This document shows positions 1-6,454 of a DNA stretch of 6,707 nt, piece after piece. Numbering within the stretch: the first letter of the stretch is position 1; every line of letters starts with the position of its first letter. Below the pieces are notes generated by a model, which did no database searches, was not told the origin of the DNA, and saw only the letters and a list, made by a program, of their open reading frames with translations. This DNA comes from Chitinophagaceae bacterium (GTDB taxonomy: Bacteria; Bacteroidota; Bacteroidia; Chitinophagales; Chitinophagaceae). The stretch is from the NCBI GenBank assembly GCA_947452875.1, contig CANGEZ010000118.1:1-6707 (forward strand). The letters are read 5' to 3'. A program made the position numbers and the translations under genes.

Positions 1-48
1 CTTCTTCCGAACCTGATGATTTCTTTTTTTCTATCAAAACTTATTTTC

Positions 49-83
49 AATTTGATGATTTGGCAATGGGATAATTTGATGAT
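49..83. repeat. Degenerate direct repeats, 11-mer AATTTGATGAT twice
   Basis: AATTTGATGAT occurs exactly at 49-59 and again at 73-83, with a start-to-start distance of 24 bases. A related TGATGATTT lies at 14-22. The whole stretch from 1 to about 100 is low-complexity, AT-rich and without an open reading frame, and lies downstream of the surA-like gene on the minus strand. I recall similar TTTGATGAT/TTTGAAAAT-like degenerate repeats in intergenic DNA of environmental Bacteroidota, but cannot check that here. No function is assigned. Confidence 0.5.
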
Positions 84-116
84 GGTAAATCCATTCAGTC
101 GTCAACCTTTTGAACT

Positions 117-136
117 CCTGCCTACCGGCAGGCAGG
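117..136. repeat. 20-base GC-rich palindrome (REP-like) 3' of the surA-like gene
   Basis: CCTGCCTACCGGCAGGCAGG is an inverted repeat that is perfect except for one position pair. In RNA from the minus strand that pair is a G-U wobble, so the transcript of the surA-like gene could fold a CCUGCCU/AGGCAGG stem closed by the wobble around a CCGG core. It starts 27 bases after the surA-like stop codon. It is far more GC-rich than its surroundings. No T-tract follows on the minus strand, so it is not a canonical intrinsic terminator; a 3'-end stabiliser or dispersed palindromic repeat is more likely. I recall closely similar palindromes scattered in Bacteroidota genomes, from memory only. Confidence 0.65.
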
Positions 137-163
137 CATTGAACATACCGAGCCTTTGAAACC

Positions 164-1531
164 TTACTTAGCGCTCGCGTTGGCCATATCAACCCAATGT
201 TTCAAAGCCGAACAACTTCTATACTCTTCATCAATCATGATGTAGTAATTTCTTTTTTTATCATCAAACCATTTTTCAAGTGCGGTTTCTTTCTTTTGTT
301 CAAGTGCTCTTTGAGCAACCTTGTTATAATCGTCTTTTAAATTTTCACGATGAGGTTCAGTTTTCGTTTTAAGGTAAACAATACGAATACCTTTTTTTCC
401 TCTCTCATCGGTATATTCTAACGGTTGTGAATACTCGCCAACTTTCAAGTCTTTCATTTTTACGACTAACTCTTTATCAAGCTGATCAATGGTAAGGAAA
501 GTACCATCTCTACCTTGTATCATTCCTGCAGTAAACTTACTGGATTCGTCATCACTGTATCTTGAAACCGCTGTTCCAAAATCAATAACACCTGCTATTA
601 ATTTAGATCTTACCGTATCCATTTTACTGAAGCCGGCTTTCATCTCTACATTAGTAACTTGTGGTATTTTCAAAATATGTCTTACAACCGCATCATCTCC
701 TGAACGACTTACCAATTGAATGATATGATATCCGAATTTGGTTTTAAATGGATTGGAAACCTGCCCCTCTTTCAGCATAAATGCTTTCGACATCCACAAC
801 GGATCAAGGTCTTTCTGGTTTCTGTTGATTTCATACATACCACCACGTTCTTTACTTCCAGGATCTTCTGTATAAATTGAGGCCATTGTTCCGAAATCTT
901 TTTTACCGGATTCAATTTGCTTCTTATAATCATTTAGTTGTTCGATGCAATATTCTTCTGCATCGCGACTGGCTTTTGGAAAACATACTATTTGTCCAAC
1001 CTCTACCTCTGTTTCGTAAAATGGCAAACTATCAACAGGAATTTTATTATAAAAATCTCTTACTTCGTTTGGCGTAATCTTAATACCTTCTATGATTTTA
1101 TTACGCATAGCTGTTGCCAGCTTTCTGTCTCTGAACCCTTCTTTGAAATCTTCTTTCAATTGATATAAAGTCTTACCGGCTATTTTTTCTACTTCTTCTT
1201 TTGAACCATACTGACTGATAAAATATCTTACCTGATTGTCAATTTCTGCATCTACTTCTTCATCGGTTACTGGTAAAGAATCTTTTTCTGCCTGTAATAC
1301 CAAGGCTTTAATTCCCATGGCTTGTTCTAGACTCATACATCTCGCATCGGCAGGTACGTCTATGCCCTGGCGTTGCATGTCCATAATGGTATTGTCTATA
1401 TCACTCTTTAATATGATTTTGTTACCAACTACGGCAATGATTTTATCAGCAATCACTTTTTTGGGTTGTGAATATGCTGCAGTAACAATCAGAATGGAAA
1501 GGAAAAGAAATGCAATTTTATTTTTAATCAT
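164..1531 (-). CDS. surA: SurA-type periplasmic peptidyl-prolyl cis-trans isomerase / outer-membrane protein chaperone
   Basis: This encodes a 455-residue exported parvulin-type isomerase and chaperone, expected to escort unfolded outer-membrane proteins through the periplasm. Residues 1-21 form a signal peptide: Lys at 3 and 5, a hydrophobic core FLFLSILIVTAA, and a likely cut after AYS. Residues about 26-165 are the SurA N-terminal chaperone domain (ADKIIAVVGNKIILKSDID). Two parvulin domains follow, at about 173-276 (ending FGYHIIQL) and 280-390 (starting VVRHILKIP). The first lacks the RHIL histidine motif (it reads VGQIVCFP) and the second lacks the FGYHII end, so each looks partly degenerate and chaperone activity may dominate. 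A helical tail (about 395-455) may complete the chaperone core. I chose the ATG at 1531 because the longer TTG start at 1567 overlaps a promoter element and would put 12 residues before the signal peptide. The gene lies 177 bases after infB with its own likely promoter. Bacteroidota often have several SurA paralogues, so the symbol is at family level. Confidence 0.88.
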   Translation of the reverse strand: MIKNKIAFLFLSILIVTAAYSQPKKVIADKIIAVVGNKIILKSDIDNTIMDMQRQGIDVPADARCMSLEQAMGIKALVLQAEKDSLPVTDEEVDAEIDNQVRYFISQYGSKEEVEKIAGKTLYQLKEDFKEGFRDRKLATAMRNKIIEGIKITPNEVRDFYNKIPVDSLPFYETEVEVGQIVCFPKASRDAEEYCIEQLNDYKKQIESGKKDFGTMASIYTEDPGSKERGGMYEINRNQKDLDPLWMSKAFMLKEGQVSNPFKTKFGYHIIQLVSRSGDDAVVRHILKIPQVTNVEMKAGFSKMDTVRSKLIAGVIDFGTAVSRYSDDESSKFTAGMIQGRDGTFLTIDQLDKELVVKMKDLKVGEYSQPLEYTDERGKKGIRIVYLKTKTEPHRENLKDDYNKVAQRALEQKKETALEKWFDDKKRNYYIMIDEEYRSCSALKHWVDMANASAK

Positions 1532-1564
1532 AGTACTTGTATCAACATTGACTTTAATGCCCGC

Positions 1565-1572
1565 CAAAATTA
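1565..1572 (-). promoter_or_regulatory. Candidate -7 promoter element for the surA-like gene
   Basis: On the minus strand this reads TAATTTTG, an exact match to the Bacteroidota -7 consensus TAnnTTTG. It ends 33 bases before the ATG at 1531, predicting a short untranslated leader of under about 30 bases. The -33 position holds no clear TTTG or TTG (a TTTT run lies 17 bases upstream), so this is a half-supported promoter. It sits downstream of the inverted array that ends infB, consistent with the surA-like gene being transcribed separately. Confidence 0.45.
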
Positions 1573-1643
1573 AGTCTCATAAATTTGATAAAACCGAATT
1601 GAAATCATTTAACAAAAGTTTCAACCAATCTCTTGTTTAATAA

Positions 1644-1705
1644 GTTCAAAATGTTCAATAGGTTTAAAACGTTTTGAACCTATTGAACCTCTGAAACTTT
1701 TGAAC
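1644..1705 (-). terminator. Large inverted repeat after infB, probable transcript end
   Basis: Starting 3 bases after the infB stop codon, an inverted repeat pairs GTTCAATAGGTT (1653-1664) with AACCTATTGAAC (1677-1688). The self-complementary AAAACGTTTT (1666-1675) lies between them. An outer 8-base arm, GTTCAAAA (1644-1651), pairs with TTTTGAAC (1698-1705) around a 1-base bulge on one side and a 9-base bulge on the other. On the minus strand the only defect in the inner 36 bases is one C/A pair. The sequence beyond it (ATTTTGAACTTATT) is only moderately T-rich, so an intrinsic terminator is likely but not textbook. It may equally protect the 3' end of the infB mRNA. The arms are built of 9-base units, described under findings. 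Confidence 0.55.
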
Positions 1706-1708
1706 AAA

Positions 1709-4534
1709 TTAAAGAGTTCTCTTCACTTCCACTTCTTCAAATGCCTCAACAATATCACCGATTTTCAAATCATTATAATTTCTGATCACCAATCCGCATT
1801 CCATACCAGAAGTAACTTCTTTAGCATCATCACGGAAGCGTTTCAAACTTGCTAACTCACCTGTAAAAATTACGATACCATCTCTAACCAATCTAATTCT
1901 GTTGTTTCTTGCCATTTTACCATCAAGTACCTGACAACCGGCAACCGTAGCTTTATCGAAACGATATGTTTCTCTGATTTCAACATTGGCAAGAATTTTT
2001 TCTTCCACTGTTGGTTCCAACATACCTTCCATGGCGCTTCTGATTTCTTCAATAGCGTTGTAGATGATGGAGTATAATTTAATCTGAATAGACTCATTTT
2101 CTGCAAGTCGAGCAGCTTGTATAGAAGGACGAACATTGAAACCAATGATAATCGCATCAGATGCATTCGCTAACGTTACATCACTTTCTGTAATCGCACC
2201 CACCGCTTTATGGATCACTTTCACAACGATTTCTTCTGTACTTAATTTTTGCAATGAATCACTTAATGCTTCTACAGAACCATCCACGTCGCCTTTAATG
2301 ATAACATTCAATTCCTTGAAATTACCTAAAGCCAAACGACGTCCGATTTCATCAAGTGTAATGTGTTTTTTCGCCCGCATACCTTGCTCACGTAATATTT
2401 GTCCACGCTTGTATGCTGTTTCTCTAGCATCAGCTTCGTTTTCAAAAACCTTGAAAGTTTCACCAGCCTGAGGGGCACCATTCAAACCAAGAATCAATAC
2501 TGGTGTTGATGGAGGAGCTACTTCTACGCGCTGATTTCTTTCATTGTACATCGCCTTAACCTTACCAAAATGTTGTCCGGAAACAATCATATCTCCCTGA
2601 CGCAACGTTCCATTCTGCACCAAAATGGTTGCAACATAACCTCTTCCTTTATCTAACGAAGCTTCAATGATAGTGCCATTAGCTTGTTTTACAGGATTGG
2701 CTTTTAATTCTAAAATATCTGTTTCAAGCAATATTTTTTCAAGCAACAAATCAATGTTCATTCCTTTTTTGGCACTGATTTCCTGACTTTGGAATTTACC
2801 GCCCCAGCTTTCCACTAAAATATTCATGGTAGCCAGTTGTTCTTTAATTTTTTCAGGATTAGCGCCGTCTTTATCCACTTTATTGATGGCGAAAATCATC
2901 GGTACATTAGCCGCCTGAGCATGTGATATCGCCTCTTTGGTTTGTGGCATCACCGCATCATCTGCAGCTACAACTATAACCGCAATATCTGTTACTTTAG
3001 CACCACGGGCACGCATAGCCGTAAACGCTTCGTGACCTGGTGTATCCAAAAATGTAATAGCTCTTCCATCAGCTAAGGTTACTTCATAAGCACCAATATG
3101 CTGTGTAATTCCTCCAGCCTCACCAGCAATTACGTTTGTATTTCTGATATAATCCAATAGCGATGTTTTACCATGATCTACGTGACCCATGATCGTAACA
3201 ATTGGAGCTCTTGGTTTTAAATCTTCTGGATTGTCTTCTTCTTCTTCTACTTCCAACTCTGCAGCATCATCAACGCCTATAAATTCAACTTCATAATTAA
3301 ATTCACTAGCTACTAGTTCAATAATGTCAGCCTCTAAACGTTGGTTGATAGAAACCATGATTCCGAGATTCATACATTTGCCGATGATATCTGCAAAACT
3401 CACATCCATCAAACCCGCCAATTCACTAACAGAAATAAACTCCGTAACCTGAAGCTTATTTGAAACATCTCCGCCCTCACCCATTTGGTCGGCCATCTCT
3501 TCTCTCTTAGCCTTTCTGTATTTGGCTTTAAGACTTTTTCCTCTTCCTCCGGATCCGGCCAATTTAGCCTGGGTTTGTTTTAGTTTTTCCTGAATTTCTT
3601 TTTCATCAATTATCTTATCCTCTCTTTTTGGAGCACCTTGGCCAGGACGCTGAAACTTATTGCCTTGTCCCTGACCTTGTCCCTGTCCGCCACCTTGTGG
3701 TGGTCTTGGACCTCTTCCATCTGGTATAGCTTTATTGCCACGTTGCGCTCCACCACCATCGGGTCCTTTCTTCTGAATTGGAATACGCTTACGCTTCTGT
3801 TTCTCTTCGTTGGTTTCTTTCTTCGGTCTGGTGTCGTTGTTTACTGGTAAATCAATTTTACCTAATATTTTTGGACCCGTTAATTTCTGCGCTTGAATGT
3901 TTTCAATTATTGCAGGGGTCGGTTCTTGGTCTTTTGTTATTGCCTCGGGTACTGAATCTATGATTTCAGGAGCAATTTCTATCGCTTCTGATTTCTTCTC
4001 AACAGCTGGCACCTCTTCTGCAGGGGTTTCTGTAGCCGGCTGTTCTTTCTTTTTAGCTTTTTTAGGTCTTGTAGAAGAGTCTATACTGTCAAGGTCAATC
4101 TTATCCAGAATTTTTAATCCTTCAATTTCAGGAGCGTCAATTTTAGTAACCCCGCTTTTTTGTGACTCTTCTTCTGGTGTTTCAACTACTACCTCTACAG
4201 GAGCAGGCTCCTCTTTTACAGGCTCTGGCTTAGGTTCTGGAGCCTTCGGCTTTTCTTCTTTCTTTTTGAAAGAAAGGTCTTCTTCGTCTTTCTTCTTCTT
4301 CTGATCTGCATTTGCCCCTTTAGGAAGATCTACCTGCTCGGCTTTTTGTTTGGCTGCTTTGTCTTGTTGAAATTCAGACTGCAACACACGATACATTGCT
4401 TCTGTAAGCTTTGTGGTGGGCTTTAATTCATCTGCATTAAAATTCTTTGACACAAGGAAATCAATTAAGGTGTTTGTACCTATATTGAATTCTTTGGCCG
4501 CTGCCATTAACCTTGGTGTATTTACTTCTGACAT
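1709..4534 (-). CDS. infB: Translation initiation factor IF-2
   Basis: IF-2 is the GTPase that brings initiator fMet-tRNA to the 30S subunit and promotes subunit joining in the cytoplasm. The 941-residue product is full length for Bacteroidota. Residues 1-60 are an IF2_N helical domain (PRLMAAAKEFNIGTNTLIDFL). Residues about 62-345 are a low-complexity linker rich in K, E, P, then Q, G and R. A second IF2_N-like segment lies at about 362-418. The G domain carries every motif: G1 GHVDHGKT (450-457), G2 GGIT (474-477), G3 DTPGH (497-501), G4 NKVD (551-554) and G5 SAK (587-589). Domain II is about 613-710, domain III about 720-835, and the tRNA-binding C2 domain about 840-935. The ATG at 4534 begins directly at the conserved N-terminus; no Shine-Dalgarno is visible. 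It follows nusA by 78 bases and should share its transcript. The linker holds a twice-used KIL-KIDL...TRPKK motif and a QG repeat. Confidence 0.98.
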   Translation of the reverse strand: MSEVNTPRLMAAAKEFNIGTNTLIDFLVSKNFNADELKPTTKLTEAMYRVLQSEFQQDKAAKQKAEQVDLPKGANADQKKKKDEEDLSFKKKEEKPKAPEPKPEPVKEEPAPVEVVVETPEEESQKSGVTKIDAPEIEGLKILDKIDLDSIDSSTRPKKAKKKEQPATETPAEEVPAVEKKSEAIEIAPEIIDSVPEAITKDQEPTPAIIENIQAQKLTGPKILGKIDLPVNNDTRPKKETNEEKQKRKRIPIQKKGPDGGGAQRGNKAIPDGRGPRPPQGGGQGQGQGQGNKFQRPGQGAPKREDKIIDEKEIQEKLKQTQAKLAGSGGRGKSLKAKYRKAKREEMADQMGEGGDVSNKLQVTEFISVSELAGLMDVSFADIIGKCMNLGIMVSINQRLEADIIELVASEFNYEVEFIGVDDAAELEVEEEEDNPEDLKPRAPIVTIMGHVDHGKTSLLDYIRNTNVIAGEAGGITQHIGAYEVTLADGRAITFLDTPGHEAFTAMRARGAKVTDIAVIVVAADDAVMPQTKEAISHAQAANVPMIFAINKVDKDGANPEKIKEQLATMNILVESWGGKFQSQEISAKKGMNIDLLLEKILLETDILELKANPVKQANGTIIEASLDKGRGYVATILVQNGTLRQGDMIVSGQHFGKVKAMYNERNQRVEVAPPSTPVLILGLNGAPQAGETFKVFENEADARETAYKRGQILREQGMRAKKHITLDEIGRRLALGNFKELNVIIKGDVDGSVEALSDSLQKLSTEEIVVKVIHKAVGAITESDVTLANASDAIIIGFNVRPSIQAARLAENESIQIKLYSIIYNAIEEIRSAMEGMLEPTVEEKILANVEIRETYRFDKATVAGCQVLDGKMARNNRIRLVRDGIVIFTGELASLKRFRDDAKEVTSGMECGLVIRNYNDLKIGDIVEAFEEVEVKRTL
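3663..3686. repeat. 12-base tandem duplication inside the infB linker
   Basis: CCTTGTCCCTGA (3663-3674) is followed directly by CCTTGTCCCTGT (3675-3686), an 11-of-12 match. On the coding strand it encodes part of the GQGQGQGQG run (about residues 283-291) in the unstructured IF-2 linker. The unit length is a multiple of three, so copy-number change would keep the frame. It is a plausible site of length variation between strains. Confidence 0.7.
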
Positions 4535-4547
4535 TCTTGTTTTTAAT

Positions 4548-4571
4548 CCGGTCTTAATTAATGCAAACCGG
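4548..4571 (-). promoter_or_regulatory. Small hairpin in the nusA-infB spacer, just before the infB start
   Basis: In minus-strand RNA, CCGGUUU pairs with AAGACCGG through seven pairs including one G-U, leaving a loop of about ten bases. Its 3' end is 13 bases before the infB ATG, followed by an A-rich stretch, ATTAAAAACAAGA, of the kind that serves initiation in Bacteroidota. The hairpin could influence access of ribosomes to infB. On the plus strand the same sequence is followed by six T, but pairing there is weaker. Functional meaning is uncertain. Confidence 0.35.
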
Positions 4572-4612
4572 TTTTTTCTTTATTGGTTACTAAAATTCTC
4601 TGTTTAAAGGTA

Positions 4613-5863
4613 TTACTCTCTTTCAAACTCTTCTTGCAGCACTCTTCTAACATCTGCAATTGTTTCTTTTTCAAGGTCTGTTCTGCGTTCCAATTCGTCT
4701 GCTGTTAAGTCCAATACAGAACGAGCGGTATCGCATCCTACTCTTTTCAACTCGTCAATAATCCATGCTTCAATTTCATCGCTGAATTCATCCAAGTCAA
4801 TATCAAATTCATCTACCTCTCCTTCGTTATCACGGAATACATCAATCTCGTATCCTGTTAATTCACAGGCCAATTTGATGTTAACACCACGACGACCTAT
4901 TGCCAAAGAAACTTGATCAGGCATCAAAAACACATTAGCGTGCTTTTTCTCATTGTCTAATTCAATGCTGGTAATTTTTGCTGGCGTCAATGAACGTTGT
5001 ATCAACAACTGAATGTTATTGGTATAATTGATAACGTCGATGTTTTCATTTTTCAATTCTCTAACGATACCGTGTATACGACTACCTTTCATACCCACAC
5101 AAGCACCTACCGGATCGATTCTGTCGTCGAAACTTTCCACCGCTACTTTGGCTCTTTCTCCTGGATCTCTTACAATTTTCTTAACCACGATCAAGCCATC
5201 AAATATTTCAGGAACTTCAATTTCAAGAAGTTTTTCCAGGAACATCGGGCTGGTTCTAGATAAGATAATTATCGCCTGACTATTTTTTAATTCTACTTTT
5301 TTAACAACCGCACGGATGGTTTCACCTTTCTTGAAATAATCACTTGGAATTTGTTCTGACTTAGGCAACAACATTTCGTTACCATCTTCATCTAAAATCA
5401 ATACTTCCTTTTTCCATACCTGATAAACCTCTCCACTCACGATATCGCCTACACGATCTTCATATTTTTTTATCAAGACATTTTTCTTAAGATCATTGAT
5501 TCTCGCAGCAAGCGTTTGTTTGCCGGCAAGTATCGCTCTTCTTCCAAATTCTTTTTGAATATCTACTTCTTCATACAACTCTTCACCAACCTGATAATCG
5601 GGCTCGATAAGAATGGCATTTTTGTATTCGATTTCTGTTAAGGTGTTGTACAGATCATCATCATCAACGATGGTACGTCTGCGGAAGATTTCAAGATCTC
5701 CTTTCTGGTCATTCACGATAACGTCGAAATTTTCATCACTGCCGTATTTTTTACGAATCAATGTTTTGAAAACATCTTCCATTACTTTCATTAGCGTAGG
5801 ACGATCAATACCTTCCGCTTCTTTAAACTCCTGAAATGATTCTATCAAGTTAATGCTTGCCAT
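4613..5863 (-). CDS. nusA: Transcription termination/antitermination factor NusA
   Basis: NusA binds RNA polymerase and nascent RNA, modulating pausing, intrinsic termination and rRNA antitermination. The 416-residue product has the N-terminal polymerase-binding domain (about 1-130, starting MASINLIESFQEFKE) and an S1 domain (about 136-202). KH1 (about 220-290) contains DPVGACVGMKGSRI at 250-263, and KH2 (about 295-345) contains SLAIGRRGVNIKLA at 319-332. An acidic segment (347-366) precedes one helical repeat (about 367-414, ELKRVGCDTARSVLDLTADEL). Escherichia coli NusA is about 495 residues with two acidic repeats; the shorter form with one repeat-like unit is normal in this phylum. The ATG at 5863 matches the family N-terminus; the frame is open upstream to a TAA at 5924-5926 but has no other start codon. 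It follows rimP by 64 bases and precedes infB by 78, in the classic rimP-nusA-infB order. NusA represses its own operon in E. coli; whether it does so here is open. Confidence 0.97.
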   Translation of the reverse strand: MASINLIESFQEFKEAEGIDRPTLMKVMEDVFKTLIRKKYGSDENFDVIVNDQKGDLEIFRRRTIVDDDDLYNTLTEIEYKNAILIEPDYQVGEELYEEVDIQKEFGRRAILAGKQTLAARINDLKKNVLIKKYEDRVGDIVSGEVYQVWKKEVLILDEDGNEMLLPKSEQIPSDYFKKGETIRAVVKKVELKNSQAIIILSRTSPMFLEKLLEIEVPEIFDGLIVVKKIVRDPGERAKVAVESFDDRIDPVGACVGMKGSRIHGIVRELKNENIDVINYTNNIQLLIQRSLTPAKITSIELDNEKKHANVFLMPDQVSLAIGRRGVNIKLACELTGYEIDVFRDNEGEVDEFDIDLDEFSDEIEAWIIDELKRVGCDTARSVLDLTADELERRTDLEKETIADVRRVLQEEFERE

Positions 5864-5927
5864 ATGCCTGTCCGGACTTTCCCTGCTTATGCCTGGAAAC
5901 CTCGCCGGAAGAGGGTTTTTGTGTTAA
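5864..5927 (-). other. GC-rich rimP-nusA spacer with short direct repeats
   Basis: These 64 non-coding bases stand out from their AT-rich surroundings. On the plus strand TATGCCTG occurs at 5863-5870 and again at 5888-5895. On the minus strand two similar blocks, TCCGGCGAGG and TCCGGACAGG, lie on either side of a possible TTTCC/GGAAA stem. CCTC/GAGG can form another small hairpin around TTCCGGC. No Bacteroidota promoter motif is visible in it, so nusA is probably reached by read-through from rimP. A role in mRNA processing or nusA translation is possible but not shown. Confidence 0.4.
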
Positions 5928-6392
5928 TTAAAATTTTATAAGAACTTTTGTTTGTTTGATTGTTGAGAAAGGAATGTTTAAAAGATGGTCTACCGCCTTT
6001 TTTCCTTTGCCTTCGGTAAAGGCAATTTCAATCGACTCCTCTGTAACCGTCTTAAGTAATCCTTCTTTTTTTAATCCATCATTCAGCGTCACTTCTACAT
6101 TTCTACCAATATTTTTATGATACTGACGGCTAAGTTTTAATGGTTCGTCTATGCCCGGACTGGAAACTTCCAAAGAAAAATCTCCGTCTGGGTAGATGGC
6201 CATTTCCTCTAATACTTTGTATAGTGCTCTGTTGATTTTAATACATTTTTCTATCCCTAACCCGTCGTCGGCATCGAGATAAATCTTGATGTTGTTGGTG
6301 GGCTTTACTTTCATATCTACTAAAAAGATATCACCCTCCAAAAGAGATTCAAGAATTGATTTAACCGTTTCTAAGTTGTTTTCACTGTTCAT
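5928..6392 (-). CDS. rimP: Ribosome maturation factor RimP
   Basis: RimP binds the 30S subunit and is needed for its late maturation, near the central pseudoknot and S12. The 154-residue product, close to the 150 of Escherichia coli, has an N-terminal alpha/beta domain (about 1-88) with the family signature DFSLEVSSPGIDEPLK at 71-86. A C-terminal SH3-like barrel follows (about 92-154). I chose the ATG at 6392 (MNSENNLETVKSILESLLEG). A TTG at 6485 in the same frame would add 31 residues, but that stretch covers the promoter and a strong hairpin and has no RimP similarity that I can see. It is the first gene of the rimP-nusA-infB transcript. The promoter is about 60 bases upstream, and a terminator-like hairpin sits directly before the start, suggesting attenuation of the operon. 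Confidence 0.95.
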   Translation of the reverse strand: MNSENNLETVKSILESLLEGDIFLVDMKVKPTNNIKIYLDADDGLGIEKCIKINRALYKVLEEMAIYPDGDFSLEVSSPGIDEPLKLSRQYHKNIGRNVEVTLNDGLKKEGLLKTVTEESIEIAFTEGKGKKAVDHLLNIPFSTIKQTKVLIKF

Positions 6393-6396
6393 AGTC

Positions 6397-6432
6397 GTAA
6401 GAAAAGAAGAAGGGAACGATTCCGTTCCCTTC
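6397..6432 (-). terminator. Terminator-like hairpin in the rimP leader, candidate attenuator
   Basis: On the minus strand GAAGGGAACG, a GAAT loop and CGTTCCCTTC form a perfect 10-base-pair stem (6409-6418 with 6423-6432). It is followed at once by the pyrimidine tract TTCTTTTCTT (6399-6408). This has the shape of an intrinsic terminator, yet it lies downstream of the predicted rimP start of transcription and 4 bases before the rimP ATG. It could therefore stop transcription before the operon, with regulated read-through. It could also act on translation of rimP, or end read-through from the upstream gene. Confidence 0.6.
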
Positions 6433-6454
6433 CTGTTACTCTCTTTTTCTAGCG

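Noticed and set aside
1..163. Possible CRISPR or attachment-site repeats at the left end
   Set aside because: The repeats are short, degenerate and without regular spacers, and no integrase or cas gene is present in the window.
1236..1640. Plus-strand open frame of 134 codons
   Set aside because: It lies opposite the surA-like gene and its upstream region; the translation is serine- and low-complexity-rich with no recognisable domain, as expected for an antisense shadow.
1870..2166. Minus-strand open frame of 98 codons overlapping infB in another frame
   Set aside because: The infB frame here encodes the conserved domains III and IV without a break, so there is no frameshift and no reason to propose an overlapping gene.
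2136..2471. Plus-strand open frame of 111 codons
   Set aside because: It is entirely antisense to conserved IF-2 domains II and III, with no promoter or family resemblance.
3897..4304. Plus-strand open frame of 135 codons rich in Ser, Gly and Phe
   Set aside because: It is the reverse of the K/E/P-rich IF-2 linker; the composition follows directly from the coding strand.
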